DNA of 7,902 nt, taken from NCBI GenBank assembly GCA_947629895.1, contig CANRFP010000055.1, forward strand, positions 1 to 7,902. The letters run 5' to 3'. Source of the stretch: an uncultured Clostridia bacterium. Its GTDB lineage: Bacteria > Bacillota_A > Clostridia > Christensenellales > UBA1242. Shown piece after piece: positions 1 to 6,186 of the stretch (positions are counted from its first letter, which is position 1; every line of letters begins with the position of its first letter). Made by a program: the position numbers and the translations under genes. The notes below the pieces were generated by a model. That model was not told where the DNA came from. It searched no databases and worked only from the letters and a program-made list of their open reading frames with translations.

Positions 1-2
1 AA

Positions 3-52
3 TTTCCAATTTTGTATGCCGGGCAAAGCCCTACGCAAGACAAAATTGGAAA
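3..52. repeat. Long palindrome with a GGGC-AAA-GCCC centre
   Basis: Perfect 13-bp inverted arms (3-15 and 40-52) enclose a 24-nt loop. The loop itself holds a GGGC/GCCC mini-stem around AAA at 21-31. No gene overlaps it. The centre GGCAAAGCCC also occurs, on the opposite strand, in the loop of the palindrome at 3887-3940, so both may belong to one dispersed intergenic hairpin family. It could also be the 3' end of an upstream transcript, but no T-run follows the stem on the plus strand. Confidence 0.6.
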
Positions 53-88
53 ACGGGATTTGGAAATGGTGTGGGGATGACTGCACTT

Positions 89-113
89 TAAATCGCGCTC
101 CGCTGGCGATTTA
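89..113. repeat. Small palindrome in the repeat-rich intergenic region
   Basis: TAAATCGC at 89-96 and GCGATTTA at 106-113 form a perfect 8-bp inverted repeat around a 9-nt loop. It lies between the long palindrome and a terminator-like hairpin. No reading frame with a ribosome binding site is present here. The role is unknown. Confidence 0.45.
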
Positions 114-133
114 GGGCAATCGCTCTTGCGAAG

Positions 134-178
134 AAAAACCTTCGAAGTTTTGTGAAAGCATCTCTTCGAAGTTTTTTT
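134..178 (+). terminator. Probable intrinsic terminator from paired CTTCGAAG copies
   Basis: CTTCGAAG occurs at 140-147 and 164-171. The motif is self-complementary, so the two copies can pair into an 8-bp stem with a 16-nt loop, extended by an A-run at 134-138 facing the T-run at 172-178. The T-run follows directly on the plus strand. This would end a transcript entering from the left of the window. The gene it would serve is not visible. Confidence 0.45.
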
Positions 179-182
179 GTTA

Positions 183-301
183 TATATCACTGCCCCGCTG
201 TTGTATATCGCACTCCCCGCTGTCATTCTGAACGAAGTGAAGAATCCCAAAACAGTCCTTGCTGTCATTCTGACGCGGAGCGAGGCGGAGAGGAAGAATC
301 T
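183..301. repeat. Dispersed intergenic repeat ('CHSERSEES' type), two copies
   Basis: GCTGTCATTCTGA occurs at 219-231 and again at 261-273. Each copy continues to an AAGAATC end, at about 221-248 and 263-301, with a different GA/GC-rich middle. ATTCT and AGAAT at the ends of each unit are inverted, so each can fold into a hairpin. A preceding imperfect 20-bp direct repeat ending in CCCCGCTGT lies at 183-201 and 204-223. Translated on the plus strand this gives the peptide pattern CHSERSEES, a familiar artefact of such repeats in many bacterial genomes (recalled, not searched). I therefore read it as non-coding repeat DNA and not as a gene. Confidence 0.7.
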
Positions 302-393
302 CATCCTCTCAATGTCATCTTTACAACTATAAGTAGTAAAATAAACAAAAACACAACTAAAAATAGTATTATGTCAAGAGAAAGAGGTAAAAA

Positions 394-600
394 ATGGAAA
401 TTTTAGCAAAAAATTTAAGAGATTTGAGGCATCAATATGGCTACACTCAAACACAAATCGCCACAGAAATTGGTGTTTGTTATCAAGCATATCAAAAATA
501 TGAACTTGGAACAGCCATCCCTCCCCTGCCAAAACTTATCAAACTTGCAGATTTATTTGATGTCTCGCTTGACTTTTTGGTTGGCAGAAAGGAGATATAA
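394..600 (+). CDS. Small XRE-family HTH transcriptional regulator (first of a tandem pair)
   Basis: This 68-residue protein is essentially one lambda-repressor-like (Cro/C1 type) helix-turn-helix domain. Residues 5-14 (AKNLRDLRHQ) form helix 1. GYTQTQIATEIG (16-27) is the HTH core, with YQAYQKYELG (30-39) as the recognition-helix region. The tail LADLFDVSLDFLVGR (51-65) is the usual end of compact Firmicutes XRE proteins, where it contributes to packing and dimerisation. An AGAGGT ribosome binding site lies just upstream of the ATG. The second XRE gene begins 4 nt after the stop codon, so the two are very likely co-transcribed. Proteins of this class usually repress their own and neighbouring promoters; the target is not visible. 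No phage, toxin or plasmid genes lie beside it, so an orphan regulator pair or the remnant of a mobile module is possible. Confidence 0.85.
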   Translation: MEILAKNLRDLRHQYGYTQTQIATEIGVCYQAYQKYELGTAIPPLPKLIKLADLFDVSLDFLVGRKEI

Positions 601-813
601 GCTCATGCAAGAACTTTACAATTTTTCAAAAATAATAAAAGAACTGAGAAAGCAAAGCGGCATGACGCAAAAAGAGGTCGCCGAAAAACTTGCTATTAAA
701 ACTCAGTCCTATCAATCCTATGAAACAGGCATCACTGTTCCTTCTTTGCAAAAATTTATCAAACTTGCAGATTTATTTGATGTCTCGCTCGACTTTTTGG
801 TTGGCAGAAAGGA
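531..813 (+). repeat. Direct repeat of the 3' ends of the two XRE genes
   Basis: Positions 531-593 and 751-813 (offset 220 bp) match at 61 of 63 bases. The two differences are at 535/755 (Leu versus Phe) and 570/790 (synonymous). Upstream of the repeat the two genes are clearly diverged, with roughly a third of residues identical by eye. The match ends abruptly just before the stop codons. This boundary suggests gene conversion or recombination between paralogues rather than simple recent duplication. Confidence 0.85.
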
Positions 814-820
814 AATTTAG
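605..820 (+). CDS. Small XRE-family HTH transcriptional regulator (second of a tandem pair)
   Basis: This 71-residue protein starts MQELYNFSKIIKELRKQ. I chose the ATG at 605 because GGAG at 591-594, overlapping the end of the first gene, lies 10 nt upstream; a longer frame is open back to 437 but it overlaps the first XRE gene. The HTH core is GMTQKEVAEKLAIKTQSYQSYETG (about residues 19-42) given here in two parts: GMTQKEVAEKLA then IKTQSYQSYETG. The C-terminal 20 residues (IKLADLFDVSLDFLVGRKEI) are identical to those of the first protein, whereas the DNA-reading part differs. If the two share a dimer interface they could form heterodimers with mixed operator specificity; that is inference. 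No terminator is evident after it, and it converges on the minus-strand membrane-protein gene. Confidence 0.85.
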   Translation: MQELYNFSKIIKELRKQSGMTQKEVAEKLAIKTQSYQSYETGITVPSLQKFIKLADLFDVSLDFLVGRKEI

Positions 821-850
821 TTATGTTTTAATAATCACAAATTACTGTCC

Positions 851-1240
851 TTATTTATCGTCAAAAGCATTGTCAATGGTGCGTTTGCGCAGCTCCTTAT
901 ATTCCTTTTCATCGATAAGCCCTTGCTCTTTAAGTTTGTTTATCTTTTCAAGATTTGCTGCAAGGTCGTTTTTGTTGTCTTTGATTTCTGGTGTGACTGT
1001 TGCGTTTTTATTTGGTGCTGCATTATTTGCCTTCAATTCCTCGTCTGAAATACAAAGCATAAAAATTCCTCCAAGCAAACTGCAAAATAGAAGTGTCAAA
1101 ACGGCAATTACTGTTAAATCATTTTTACAGCGTGCAGTTCCAAGTTTGCTCAAAGCAACAAACCCAACAATAAGAGGAATCACCCAAATACATCCAAAAA
1201 TCATTCCAATAATTATAAAAACTTTGCTTGCGGTTTTCAT
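851..1240 (-). CDS. Small membrane protein with two TM helices and a SHOCT-like C-terminus
   Basis: This 129-residue protein has two hydrophobic helices, at about residues 7-30 and 43-64. A polar linker rich in Asn, Ala and Lys follows (66-94), then a helical tail EKINKLKEQGLIDEKEYKEL (98-117). The tail matches the short SHOCT pattern (a leucine-rich helix, then G-hydrophobic-hydrophobic-D/T-EEE-aromatic), which in many bacteria ends membrane or secreted proteins and is thought to support oligomerisation or binding. I chose the ATG at 1240 because GGGAGG sits 5 nt upstream; the alternative GTG at 1246 overlaps that site. It is a single gene with its own consensus promoter (1270-1299). The function is unknown. 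Confidence 0.7.
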   Translation of the reverse strand: MKTASKVFIIIGMIFGCIWVIPLIVGFVALSKLGTARCKNDLTVIAVLTLLFCSLLGGIFMLCISDEELKANNAAPNKNATVTPEIKDNKNDLAANLEKINKLKEQGLIDEKEYKELRKRTIDNAFDDK

Positions 1241-1269
1241 AACCACCTCCCAAAATATAAGAATAGTAT

Positions 1270-1299
1270 TTTATAGCATATAATGTCTAAAAATGTCAA
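1270..1299 (-). promoter_or_regulatory. Sigma-A-type promoter for the SHOCT-like membrane protein
   Basis: On the minus strand TTGACA (1299-1294) is followed by an 18-bp spacer and TATAAA (1275-1270). This places the transcript start near 1263, about 20 nt before the start codon at 1240. It shows that the gene is transcribed independently of the upstream fakA operon, from which it is also separated by a terminator. Confidence 0.7.
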
Positions 1300-1354
1300 C
1301 AAAAATCAAATTCTGGCATTCTTTTTATTTTTCTGCCTCCTCAATAAAGTTCAT

Positions 1355-1387
1355 CAAAAATAAAGAAATAGCCGCAAATATGCGGCT
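1355..1387 (-). terminator. Intrinsic terminator of the yloU-fakA operon
   Basis: AGCCGCA / TGCGGCT (1370-1376 and 1381-1387) form a 7-bp GC-rich stem with a 4-nt loop, about 27 nt after the fakA stop codon. On the minus strand a T-rich tract (ATTTCTTTATTTTT) follows. Confidence 0.75.
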
Positions 1388-1413
1388 CTTTGTTATGTTT
1401 TCATAATCTTTTT

Positions 1414-3048
1414 TTATTCAAGTGACACAAGATAATAATACACCGGTTGGCCGCCGTTTGCAATTGTCACTTCGCAATCTGGATATTTCTTTGCCAAGCT
1501 TTCTTGCAATTTGTTGGCATCATCTTCTCGGATGTCCTCGCCATAGAACAAAGTTATGTTCATAACAGCATCGTCAAACATTGCCTCAATAAGTTTTTCG
1601 GTGGTTTCGCTAACCAAATTGCCCTTTGCAAGAATGGCCTTGTCGTCAAGTCCAATGATTTCACCTTTTGTAAGGTCAAATCCGTCAACGTGGGTGTCAC
1701 GAACAGCATATGTCACCGAGCCAGAACGCACACTCTTCATTGCTTCAAGCATAGCATTCTTATTTTCCTCAACGGATGCATCTGGATTGAATGTTATTGC
1801 CGCTGAAATGCCCTCTGGCACGCTTTTTGTTGGGATGATTATAAGGTTTTTGCTTGTAACCTCATTTGCTTGCTCTGCTGCCAAAGTGATGTTTTTGTTG
1901 TTTGGGAACACGAATACATTTCGTGCAGGCACTTTTTCTGCTGCATTTGCAATGTCCTCTGCGCTTGGATTCATGGTCTGTCCGCCAACAATAATCTCGT
2001 CAACGGTAAGCTCTTTGAATATGTTTGCAAGTCCATCGCCCGGAGCAACCGCAATCATGCCAATTTCCTTGCTCTCTTCAACCGCCTGAGCCTTCTTTTT
2101 CAGTTCTCTGTTTTGCTCACGCATGTTTTCAATTTTCAAGTTGTATAGTTCGCCAAGTTCCAAAGCGTAGCCAAGTGCTTTGTTTGGCTCGTTTGTGTGA
2201 ACGTGCACTTTAACAAGCGACAAATCGCCAATGCAAATGACACTATCGCCAATTTCCATAAGTTTTTCACGAAGTTTGGCAATGTCAGCCTCAGTTGTCT
2301 TTTTCAGCATATTTATTATCATATACTCGGTGCAGTAACCAAATTCAATGTCGCCAAGTTGATTGATATCCGCAATGACATCGTCCACTGTTTGAGGCTT
2401 TGTGTCGTCCTCAAAAGTGTATTCAAGGTCCTCTTCGCCAGCCAAAAAGCGGTAAAAACCTGTGAAAATAACCAAAATTCCTCTTCCGCCGCTGTCCACA
2501 ACGCCCGCTTTTTTCAAAACAGGAAGCATTTCAGGGGTTTGTTTAAGAATTTCCTCACCCGTGTCAATCACTTTCTTGAGGAAAGTTTCAAAATCATCAT
2601 GCTTTTTAGCAAGGCTGGCAGCGTTCTCAGCCATAACACGAATTACTGTGAGAATTGTGCCTTCTTTTGGCTTGGTAACCGCCTTATAAGCGATTGCAGC
2701 CCCCTCCTGCATGGCTTTTGCAAAATCCTTTGTGGAAACTTCTTTGCAATTTTTTGTTACGCCACAAAATCCTTTAAAAATTTGAGAGGTGATAACGCCG
2801 CTGTTTCCTCTAGCGCCGCGCAAAGCACCTTTGGCAAACGCTTCTGAAAGTGATGCCATATCGGTGTTCATACACTTGTTGATTTCTCCAACAGCTGATT
2901 TCATAGTTAAAAACATGTTTGTTCCGGTGTCACCATCAGGAACCGGAAAAACGTTCAAACTGTCAATATATTCTTTATTCTGTTCAAGCAGACTAACGCC
3001 TGCAAGGACCATTTTCTTAAAGGTCGCTCCATTTAAACTTTTCTGCAT
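1414..3048 (-). CDS. fakA: FakA-type fatty acid kinase, DhaL/DAK2-domain protein (YloV)
   Basis: FakA is the cytoplasmic ATP-dependent kinase that phosphorylates fatty acids bound to FakB (DegV-family) carriers, feeding exogenous fatty acids into phospholipid synthesis. The 544-residue length is typical. The N-terminal DhaL kinase domain (about 1-205) shows NVFPVPDGDTGTNM (32-45), whose aspartates D38 and D40 belong to the Mg-ATP site, then GARGNSGVITSQ (78-89), KEGTILTV (128-135) and DSGGRG (185-190). A middle domain (about 225-320) and a C-terminal EDD-like domain (about 330-544) follow, as in YloV proteins. The ATG at 3048 is preceded by AGGAG that overlaps the TAG stop of yloU, with only 9 nt between the genes, so translation is probably coupled. 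The conserved place next to yloU and rpmB supports orthology. No fakB gene is present in the window. Confidence 0.93.
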   Translation of the reverse strand: MQKSLNGATFKKMVLAGVSLLEQNKEYIDSLNVFPVPDGDTGTNMFLTMKSAVGEINKCMNTDMASLSEAFAKGALRGARGNSGVITSQIFKGFCGVTKNCKEVSTKDFAKAMQEGAAIAYKAVTKPKEGTILTVIRVMAENAASLAKKHDDFETFLKKVIDTGEEILKQTPEMLPVLKKAGVVDSGGRGILVIFTGFYRFLAGEEDLEYTFEDDTKPQTVDDVIADINQLGDIEFGYCTEYMIINMLKKTTEADIAKLREKLMEIGDSVICIGDLSLVKVHVHTNEPNKALGYALELGELYNLKIENMREQNRELKKKAQAVEESKEIGMIAVAPGDGLANIFKELTVDEIIVGGQTMNPSAEDIANAAEKVPARNVFVFPNNKNITLAAEQANEVTSKNLIIIPTKSVPEGISAAITFNPDASVEENKNAMLEAMKSVRSGSVTYAVRDTHVDGFDLTKGEIIGLDDKAILAKGNLVSETTEKLIEAMFDDAVMNITLFYGEDIREDDANKLQESLAKKYPDCEVTIANGGQPVYYYLVSLE

Positions 3049-3057
3049 CTTATGCTC

Positions 3058-3408
3058 CTACACACAAACGCCGACAACGTGGACATTAACTGTGTCAACA
3101 ATCATGCCCGTGAAGTTCTCGACACTGTATTTAACTGATTTTTTTAGCGATTCTGCCACCGCACTGATAGACACACCGTATTTGAGAATGCAGTGAATAT
3201 CAATGAAGATACGGTTGTCGATGTGGCTTACGGTTATGCCGCGAGAGTATCTTTCTTTTTTAAAAAACTCTCTTGCGCTGTCCTTGAAGTTTTTAGCCAC
3301 AAGGTCAACAACACCATAGCAATCAAGTGCAACAAAACCAGCAACCGTGCGAATTGCACTGTCGCTGATTGAAAGATTTCCATAGTAATTGTTTGTATCA
3401 ACAGTCAA
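3058..3408 (-). CDS. yloU: Asp23/Gls24-family protein (YloU-type), TTG start
   Basis: This protein of 116 residues belongs to the Asp23/Gls24 envelope-stress-associated family (DUF322). The diagnostic N-terminus NNYYGNLSISDSAIRTVAG (about residues 6-24) is followed by GVVDLVAKN, a central basic region (FFKKERYSRGITV), and the C-terminal VDTVNVHVVGVCV, where the family usually has a V-N-V-x-V-x-G-V strand. Its exact biochemical role is not established; the small YloU form is nearly always beside fakA/yloV. I chose TTG at 3408 because GGGAGG lies 5 nt upstream and the first residues then read MTVDTNNYYG. An upstream in-frame TTG at 3456 abuts the -10 box and cannot lie on the transcript. First gene of a two-gene operon with fakA, divergent from rpmB. 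Confidence 0.9.
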   Translation of the reverse strand: MTVDTNNYYGNLSISDSAIRTVAGFVALDCYGVVDLVAKNFKDSAREFFKKERYSRGITVSHIDNRIFIDIHCILKYGVSISAVAESLKKSVKYSVENFTGMIVDTVNVHVVGVCV

Positions 3409-3447
3409 GAGAGCCTCCCTTGCATATTTAAAATATATCGCAATAAT

Positions 3448-3476
3448 ATAATACAACTTTTAAAGCAATTTGACAA
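3448..3476 (-). promoter_or_regulatory. Promoter of the yloU-fakA operon
   Basis: On the minus strand TTGTCA (3476-3471) is followed by a 17-bp spacer and TATTAT (3453-3448). The transcript would begin near 3441, about 33 nt before the TTG start codon of yloU, which rules out the longer upstream start. Confidence 0.7.
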
Positions 3477-3557
3477 GCGATTTAATAAATTTTTCAAAAA
3501 CTTAGTAAAATTATATGTAAAAAGAAAAAATTTTAGGCGTAATCTTGCAAAAAACAG

Positions 3558-3586
3558 TTGATTTTTTTCAATAGATATGTTATTAT
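3558..3586 (+). promoter_or_regulatory. Promoter of rpmB with an extended -10
   Basis: TTGATT (3558-3563), a 17-bp spacer and TATTAT (3581-3586). The base context TGT directly before the -10 gives an extended -10 element, like that of the tRNA-region promoter at 7458-7486. The start would lie near 3593, about 30 nt before the rpmB ATG. It is back to back with the yloU promoter. Confidence 0.7.
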
Positions 3587-3622
3587 AAACCCGCAAAACA
3601 ATTAAAAATAAGGAGAAAAACG

Positions 3623-3802
3623 ATGAGCAGAGTATGTGAAGTGTGCGGAAAAGGGAAAATGGATGGCAAAACAGTCAGCCATGCAAACAACAAAGCACCA
3701 AGAAAATATAATGTAAATTTGCAGACAACTGAAATTGATGGCAAACGTGTAAGAGCCTGCACAAAATGCATCAAAACCGCAAAAAAGAACGGCGCAAACT
3801 AA
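3623..3802 (+). CDS. rpmB: 50S ribosomal protein L28
   Basis: This gene encodes 59 residues, starting MSRVCEVCGKGKMDGKTVSH and ending CTKCIKTAKKNGAN. L28 is a small basic protein of the large ribosomal subunit. The start RVCEVCGKG, the S-H-A-N-N-K segment (19-24), the PRKYNVNLQ stretch (26-34) and the end KRVRACTKCIK (41-51) are all family hallmarks. Two CxxC pairs (C5/C8 and C46/C49) make this the zinc-ribbon (C+) form. An AAGGAG site at 3610-3615 precedes the ATG. It is monocistronic, with a promoter at 3558-3586 and a terminator at 3816-3850. The divergent arrangement with yloU-fakA is a long-conserved Bacillota gene order. Two longer minus-strand frames over the same bases are shadows. 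Confidence 0.97.
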   Translation: MSRVCEVCGKGKMDGKTVSHANNKAPRKYNVNLQTTEIDGKRVRACTKCIKTAKKNGAN

Positions 3803-3815
3803 ACCCAAAAACAAA

Positions 3816-3850
3816 AAATAAACAGCAACCCTCTGCTGTTTTTATTTTTT
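3816..3850 (+). terminator. Intrinsic terminator of rpmB
   Basis: AACAGCA (3821-3827) pairs with TGCTGTT (3834-3840) around the loop ACCCTC. It is flanked by an upstream A-run and a downstream T-rich run (3841-3850), 18 nt after the rpmB stop codon. Confidence 0.85.
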
Positions 3851-3886
3851 AAAAAACTTGCATAAATAACTCCCAGCTCAAATTAC

Positions 3887-3940
3887 GCCATAAAATTTTT
3901 GATGAGAAGGGGCTTTGCCTGCTCTCAAAAATTTTATGGC
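3887..3940. repeat. Long palindrome with a GGC-TTT-GCC centre
   Basis: Perfect 14-bp arms (3887-3900 and 3927-3940; GCCATAAAATTTTT and its complement) enclose a loop. The stem continues inward as GA.GAG / CTCTC with one bulged T at 3903, and the centre GGC-TTT-GCC lies at 3911-3919. The loop core is the reverse complement of GGCAAAGCCC in the palindrome at 3-52, while the stems are unrelated in sequence. It lies after the rpmB terminator and before the convergent reductase gene, outside both reading frames. Confidence 0.65.
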
Positions 3941-3951
3941 ACTTCTACCGC

Positions 3952-3977
3952 TGCAAAATGCACAGCGTGATTTTGCA
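3952..3977. repeat. Second palindrome between the rpmB and reductase genes
   Basis: TGCAAAAT (3952-3959) and ATTTTGCA (3970-3977) form a perfect 8-bp inverted repeat around GCACAGCGTG, whose CAC/GTG ends can pair further. A GC-rich stretch with the palindrome CCCGCGGG (3993-4000) follows. Like the 1-113 region, a long and a short palindrome stand next to each other here. No gene is present. Confidence 0.5.
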
Positions 3978-4011
3978 AGGTGCGGAAAGGGGCCCGCGGG
4001 GAAAACGAATT

Positions 4012-6126
4012 TTAGCGGTTAAAAAACACAGCAACTTGCTGTGTTTTTGTATCCGCGTTAAAATTATAGTTGTCCCCGCGCCTAAATTTTCTCACCTCCC
4101 ACGCACGCCAAATTACGGTGCGAAGGTTTCCAACTTCATAAGCATCGCCCACAATGTGAACATGTTTTCCTGCCTTTGCAACTGGTGCTGGAGTGTATCC
4201 AATGGCCATGATAACGCTGTCTGCCTTAACCTCTTTTACACCCTCTTTTGTTTTCAAAACAACCTTGCCTTTTTGAATTTCTTGGCAGAAAGTTTCAAGA
4301 TAAACAGGCACTTTGTTTGTTTTGAAATAGTCTTTCAAATAGGAAGAGTTTGCCATGCAAAGCCCATTTGAAATCATAAGGTCATTTTGCGCCTCAACAA
4401 TAACAGGTTTTTTGCCCTGCAAATGAAGGTCATAGGCAATTTCGCATCCAGAAAGCCCGCCACCGATAACAACAACATTTTCGCCAACTTTCTGTCCAAG
4501 CAAATAGTCAACCGCCTCAATCGAATTTTCAATTCCCTTAATGTTCAAGCGTTTTGGTTTTGAGCCTGTTGCAACAACAATTTCGTCTGCATCCAAAGCC
4601 TTCAAATCGGTTACTTCGGTGTTAAACTTCACCTCAATTCCCAATTGTGCAACTCTTCTTCTTTCCCATTCAACCAAAGCACGGTCCTTCTCTTTAAACT
4701 TTGGTGCTGCAGCAGCAATAAACACGCCGCCAAGTTTGTCAGTTTTCTCATAAATTGTTGCTTTGTGTCCTCTCATTGTTGCCACAATCGCAACTTCCAT
4801 TCCGCCAATTCCGCCGCCAATAATTGCCACTTTCTTTGGCTTTTTGGCTGGTTTAATGTCATATTTTCCGCCGTCCATCGTCATTGGGTTCAATGCGCAT
4901 CTGGACATATGAATGCTGTCCGCCATCGAGCAAGCGTTTGCCACACCCTTATAATGCGACATAGCAAGGCAAGCATTGTGGCAGCAAATGCAAGGCTTAA
5001 TTTCATCCATTCTGCCTTCCATAAGTTTTGTAACCCACTCTGGGTCAACAAGGAACTGCCTTGCCACACCCATAGCATCAATCTTTTTGTCTTTAATTGC
5101 CTTAGCAGCAGTGGCAGGGTCCATTCTTCCAGCGCAAACCACTGGTGCATTGGTGAATTTTCTGATGTGCGCAACATCTTCCAAATTGCAGTTTGTTGGC
5201 ATGTAAGCAGGTGGATGAGCCCAATACCAAGCATCATACGTTCCGTTGTCTGCATCAAACATATCATAGCCGGCCTCTTCAAGATATTTGATGGCTTTTT
5301 CACTTTCAGCCATATCCCGCCCAACTTCTTTAAATTCCTCGCCAGGCATAGCCCCCTCGCAGAAACCTTTTGTTTTGCTTACAACTGAATATCTCAACGA
5401 AACAGGATAGTCTGCCCCACAAGCAGCCTTAATCGCCTTAACCACATCAGTTGCAAAGCGGAAACGATTTTCAAAACTTCCGCCATACTCATCGTCACGA
5501 TGATTTGTGTATTCGGTGCAGAATTGGTCCAACAAATACCCCTCGTGCACAGCGTGAATTTCAACGCCATCAACACCTGCTTCCTTGCACTTCAAAGCGG
5601 TTTTGGCAAAAGCATCAATCATTTTGTGAATTTCTTTAACAGTTATTTGCCTGCAAGTGCACCCCTCTGCCCAGCGCGAAGGCAGTTCGCTTGGCGATGC
5701 ACACAAATATTGAATGTCAAAAATTGGTTTAACCAATGTCCCAAGAAATTTGTTTTTCAGCATTGGAACAAAATTGTTTGGCACTGAGAAAGAACGCCCA
5801 AATCCAGCGGTGAGTTGGACAAAAAGTTTTGCCCCCGTTTTGTGAAACTCCTCCATATAAGTTTTCAGTTTCTTGAATGCTCCATTCGCTTTGTAGAGCC
5901 AGCCGCCGCCCATCAAATTCTTAAGTGGTGCAATTCCAGGGATGATAAGCCCTGCGTTATTTTTTGCAATTTCCATAAAGAAATCTGCGGCATCCTTGTC
6001 AAAATGATGTGGCTCCATCCAACCAAAAAGCGATGTTCCTCCCATAGGGCAAACAACAATCCTGTTTTTTATCTCCACATTTCCAATTTTCCAAGGCGTG
6101 AAAAGTGGTTCAAATTTCTTTTCCAT
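4012..6126 (-). CDS. Enoate-reductase-like flavin/Fe-S oxidoreductase (FadH/BaiCD/FldZ group)
   Basis: This 704-residue enzyme resembles the 2-enoate and 2,4-dienoyl-CoA reductases that reduce activated C=C bonds with NAD(P)H through FMN, a [4Fe-4S] cluster and FAD. The N-terminal old-yellow-enzyme barrel (about 1-370) has NRIVVCPMGG (21-30), EIHAVHEGYLLDQF (189-202; H191 and H194 in the active site), DEYGGSFENR (212-221) and GVARQFLVDPEW (353-364). The cluster ligands are probably C379, C382, C386 and C410 (ARCALNP-like segment). A first Rossmann motif IIGGGIGGMEVA (435-446) binds FAD and a second, VVVIGGGLSGCEIA (551-564), NAD(P)H; HIVGDA is at 657-662. The HAVHEGYLLDQF wording recalls BaiCD, BaiH and cinnamate-type reductases; the substrate is not determinable. 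The ATG at 6126 follows GGAGG; a start at 6168 would overlap the promoter. The last 26 residues look abnormal and run through the terminator hairpin. Confidence 0.88.
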   Translation of the reverse strand: MEKKFEPLFTPWKIGNVEIKNRIVVCPMGGTSLFGWMEPHHFDKDAADFFMEIAKNNAGLIIPGIAPLKNLMGGGWLYKANGAFKKLKTYMEEFHKTGAKLFVQLTAGFGRSFSVPNNFVPMLKNKFLGTLVKPIFDIQYLCASPSELPSRWAEGCTCRQITVKEIHKMIDAFAKTALKCKEAGVDGVEIHAVHEGYLLDQFCTEYTNHRDDEYGGSFENRFRFATDVVKAIKAACGADYPVSLRYSVVSKTKGFCEGAMPGEEFKEVGRDMAESEKAIKYLEEAGYDMFDADNGTYDAWYWAHPPAYMPTNCNLEDVAHIRKFTNAPVVCAGRMDPATAAKAIKDKKIDAMGVARQFLVDPEWVTKLMEGRMDEIKPCICCHNACLAMSHYKGVANACSMADSIHMSRCALNPMTMDGGKYDIKPAKKPKKVAIIGGGIGGMEVAIVATMRGHKATIYEKTDKLGGVFIAAAAPKFKEKDRALVEWERRRVAQLGIEVKFNTEVTDLKALDADEIVVATGSKPKRLNIKGIENSIEAVDYLLGQKVGENVVVIGGGLSGCEIAYDLHLQGKKPVIVEAQNDLMISNGLCMANSSYLKDYFKTNKVPVYLETFCQEIQKGKVVLKTKEGVKEVKADSVIMAIGYTPAPVAKAGKHVHIVGDAYEVGNLRTVIWRAWEVRKFRRGDNYNFNADTKTQQVAVFFNR
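4022..4048 (-). terminator. Bidirectional terminator hairpin inside the 3' end of the reductase gene
   Basis: AAAAACACAGCA (4022-4033) and its complement (4037-4048) form a 12-bp perfect stem with a 3-nt loop. The A/T ends give a T-run on both strands. It terminates the minus-strand reductase transcript and could block readthrough from the plus strand. The reductase stop codon (4014-4012) lies beyond the hairpin, so the last codons are translated from inside it. Confidence 0.65.
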
Positions 6127-6145
6127 AAAACCTCCAATTAATTTG

Positions 6146-6175
6146 ATTTTACGGCATTTTTCGCGCACCTGTCAA
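6146..6175 (-). promoter_or_regulatory. Promoter of the enoate-reductase-like gene
   Basis: On the minus strand TTGACA (6175-6170), an 18-bp spacer and TAAAAT (6151-6146). The transcript would begin near 6139, giving a leader of only about 13 nt that contains the GGAGG at 6135-6131. Confidence 0.7.
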
Positions 6176-6186
6176 GCAATTTGGCA

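Noticed and set aside
152..406. 84-codon plus-strand frame at the left end
   Set aside because: It lies across the dispersed repeat, has no ribosome binding site, overlaps the first XRE gene and reads as the known CHSERSEES artefact.
437..604. Longer N-terminus for the second XRE gene
   Set aside because: It would overlap most of the first XRE gene in another frame. The ATG at 605 has a good ribosome binding site and gives a normal single-domain length.
690..1283. 197-codon plus-strand frame
   Set aside because: It is antisense to the SHOCT-like membrane protein and out of frame with the second XRE gene, without a ribosome binding site or recognisable domain.
3583..3814. Two minus-strand frames of 63 and 70 codons
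   Set aside because: They are antisense shadows of rpmB, whose L28 identity is clear.
4890..5324. 144-codon minus-strand frame inside the reductase gene
   Set aside because: It is an out-of-frame shadow of the enoate-reductase-like CDS, with no motif or ribosome binding site of its own.
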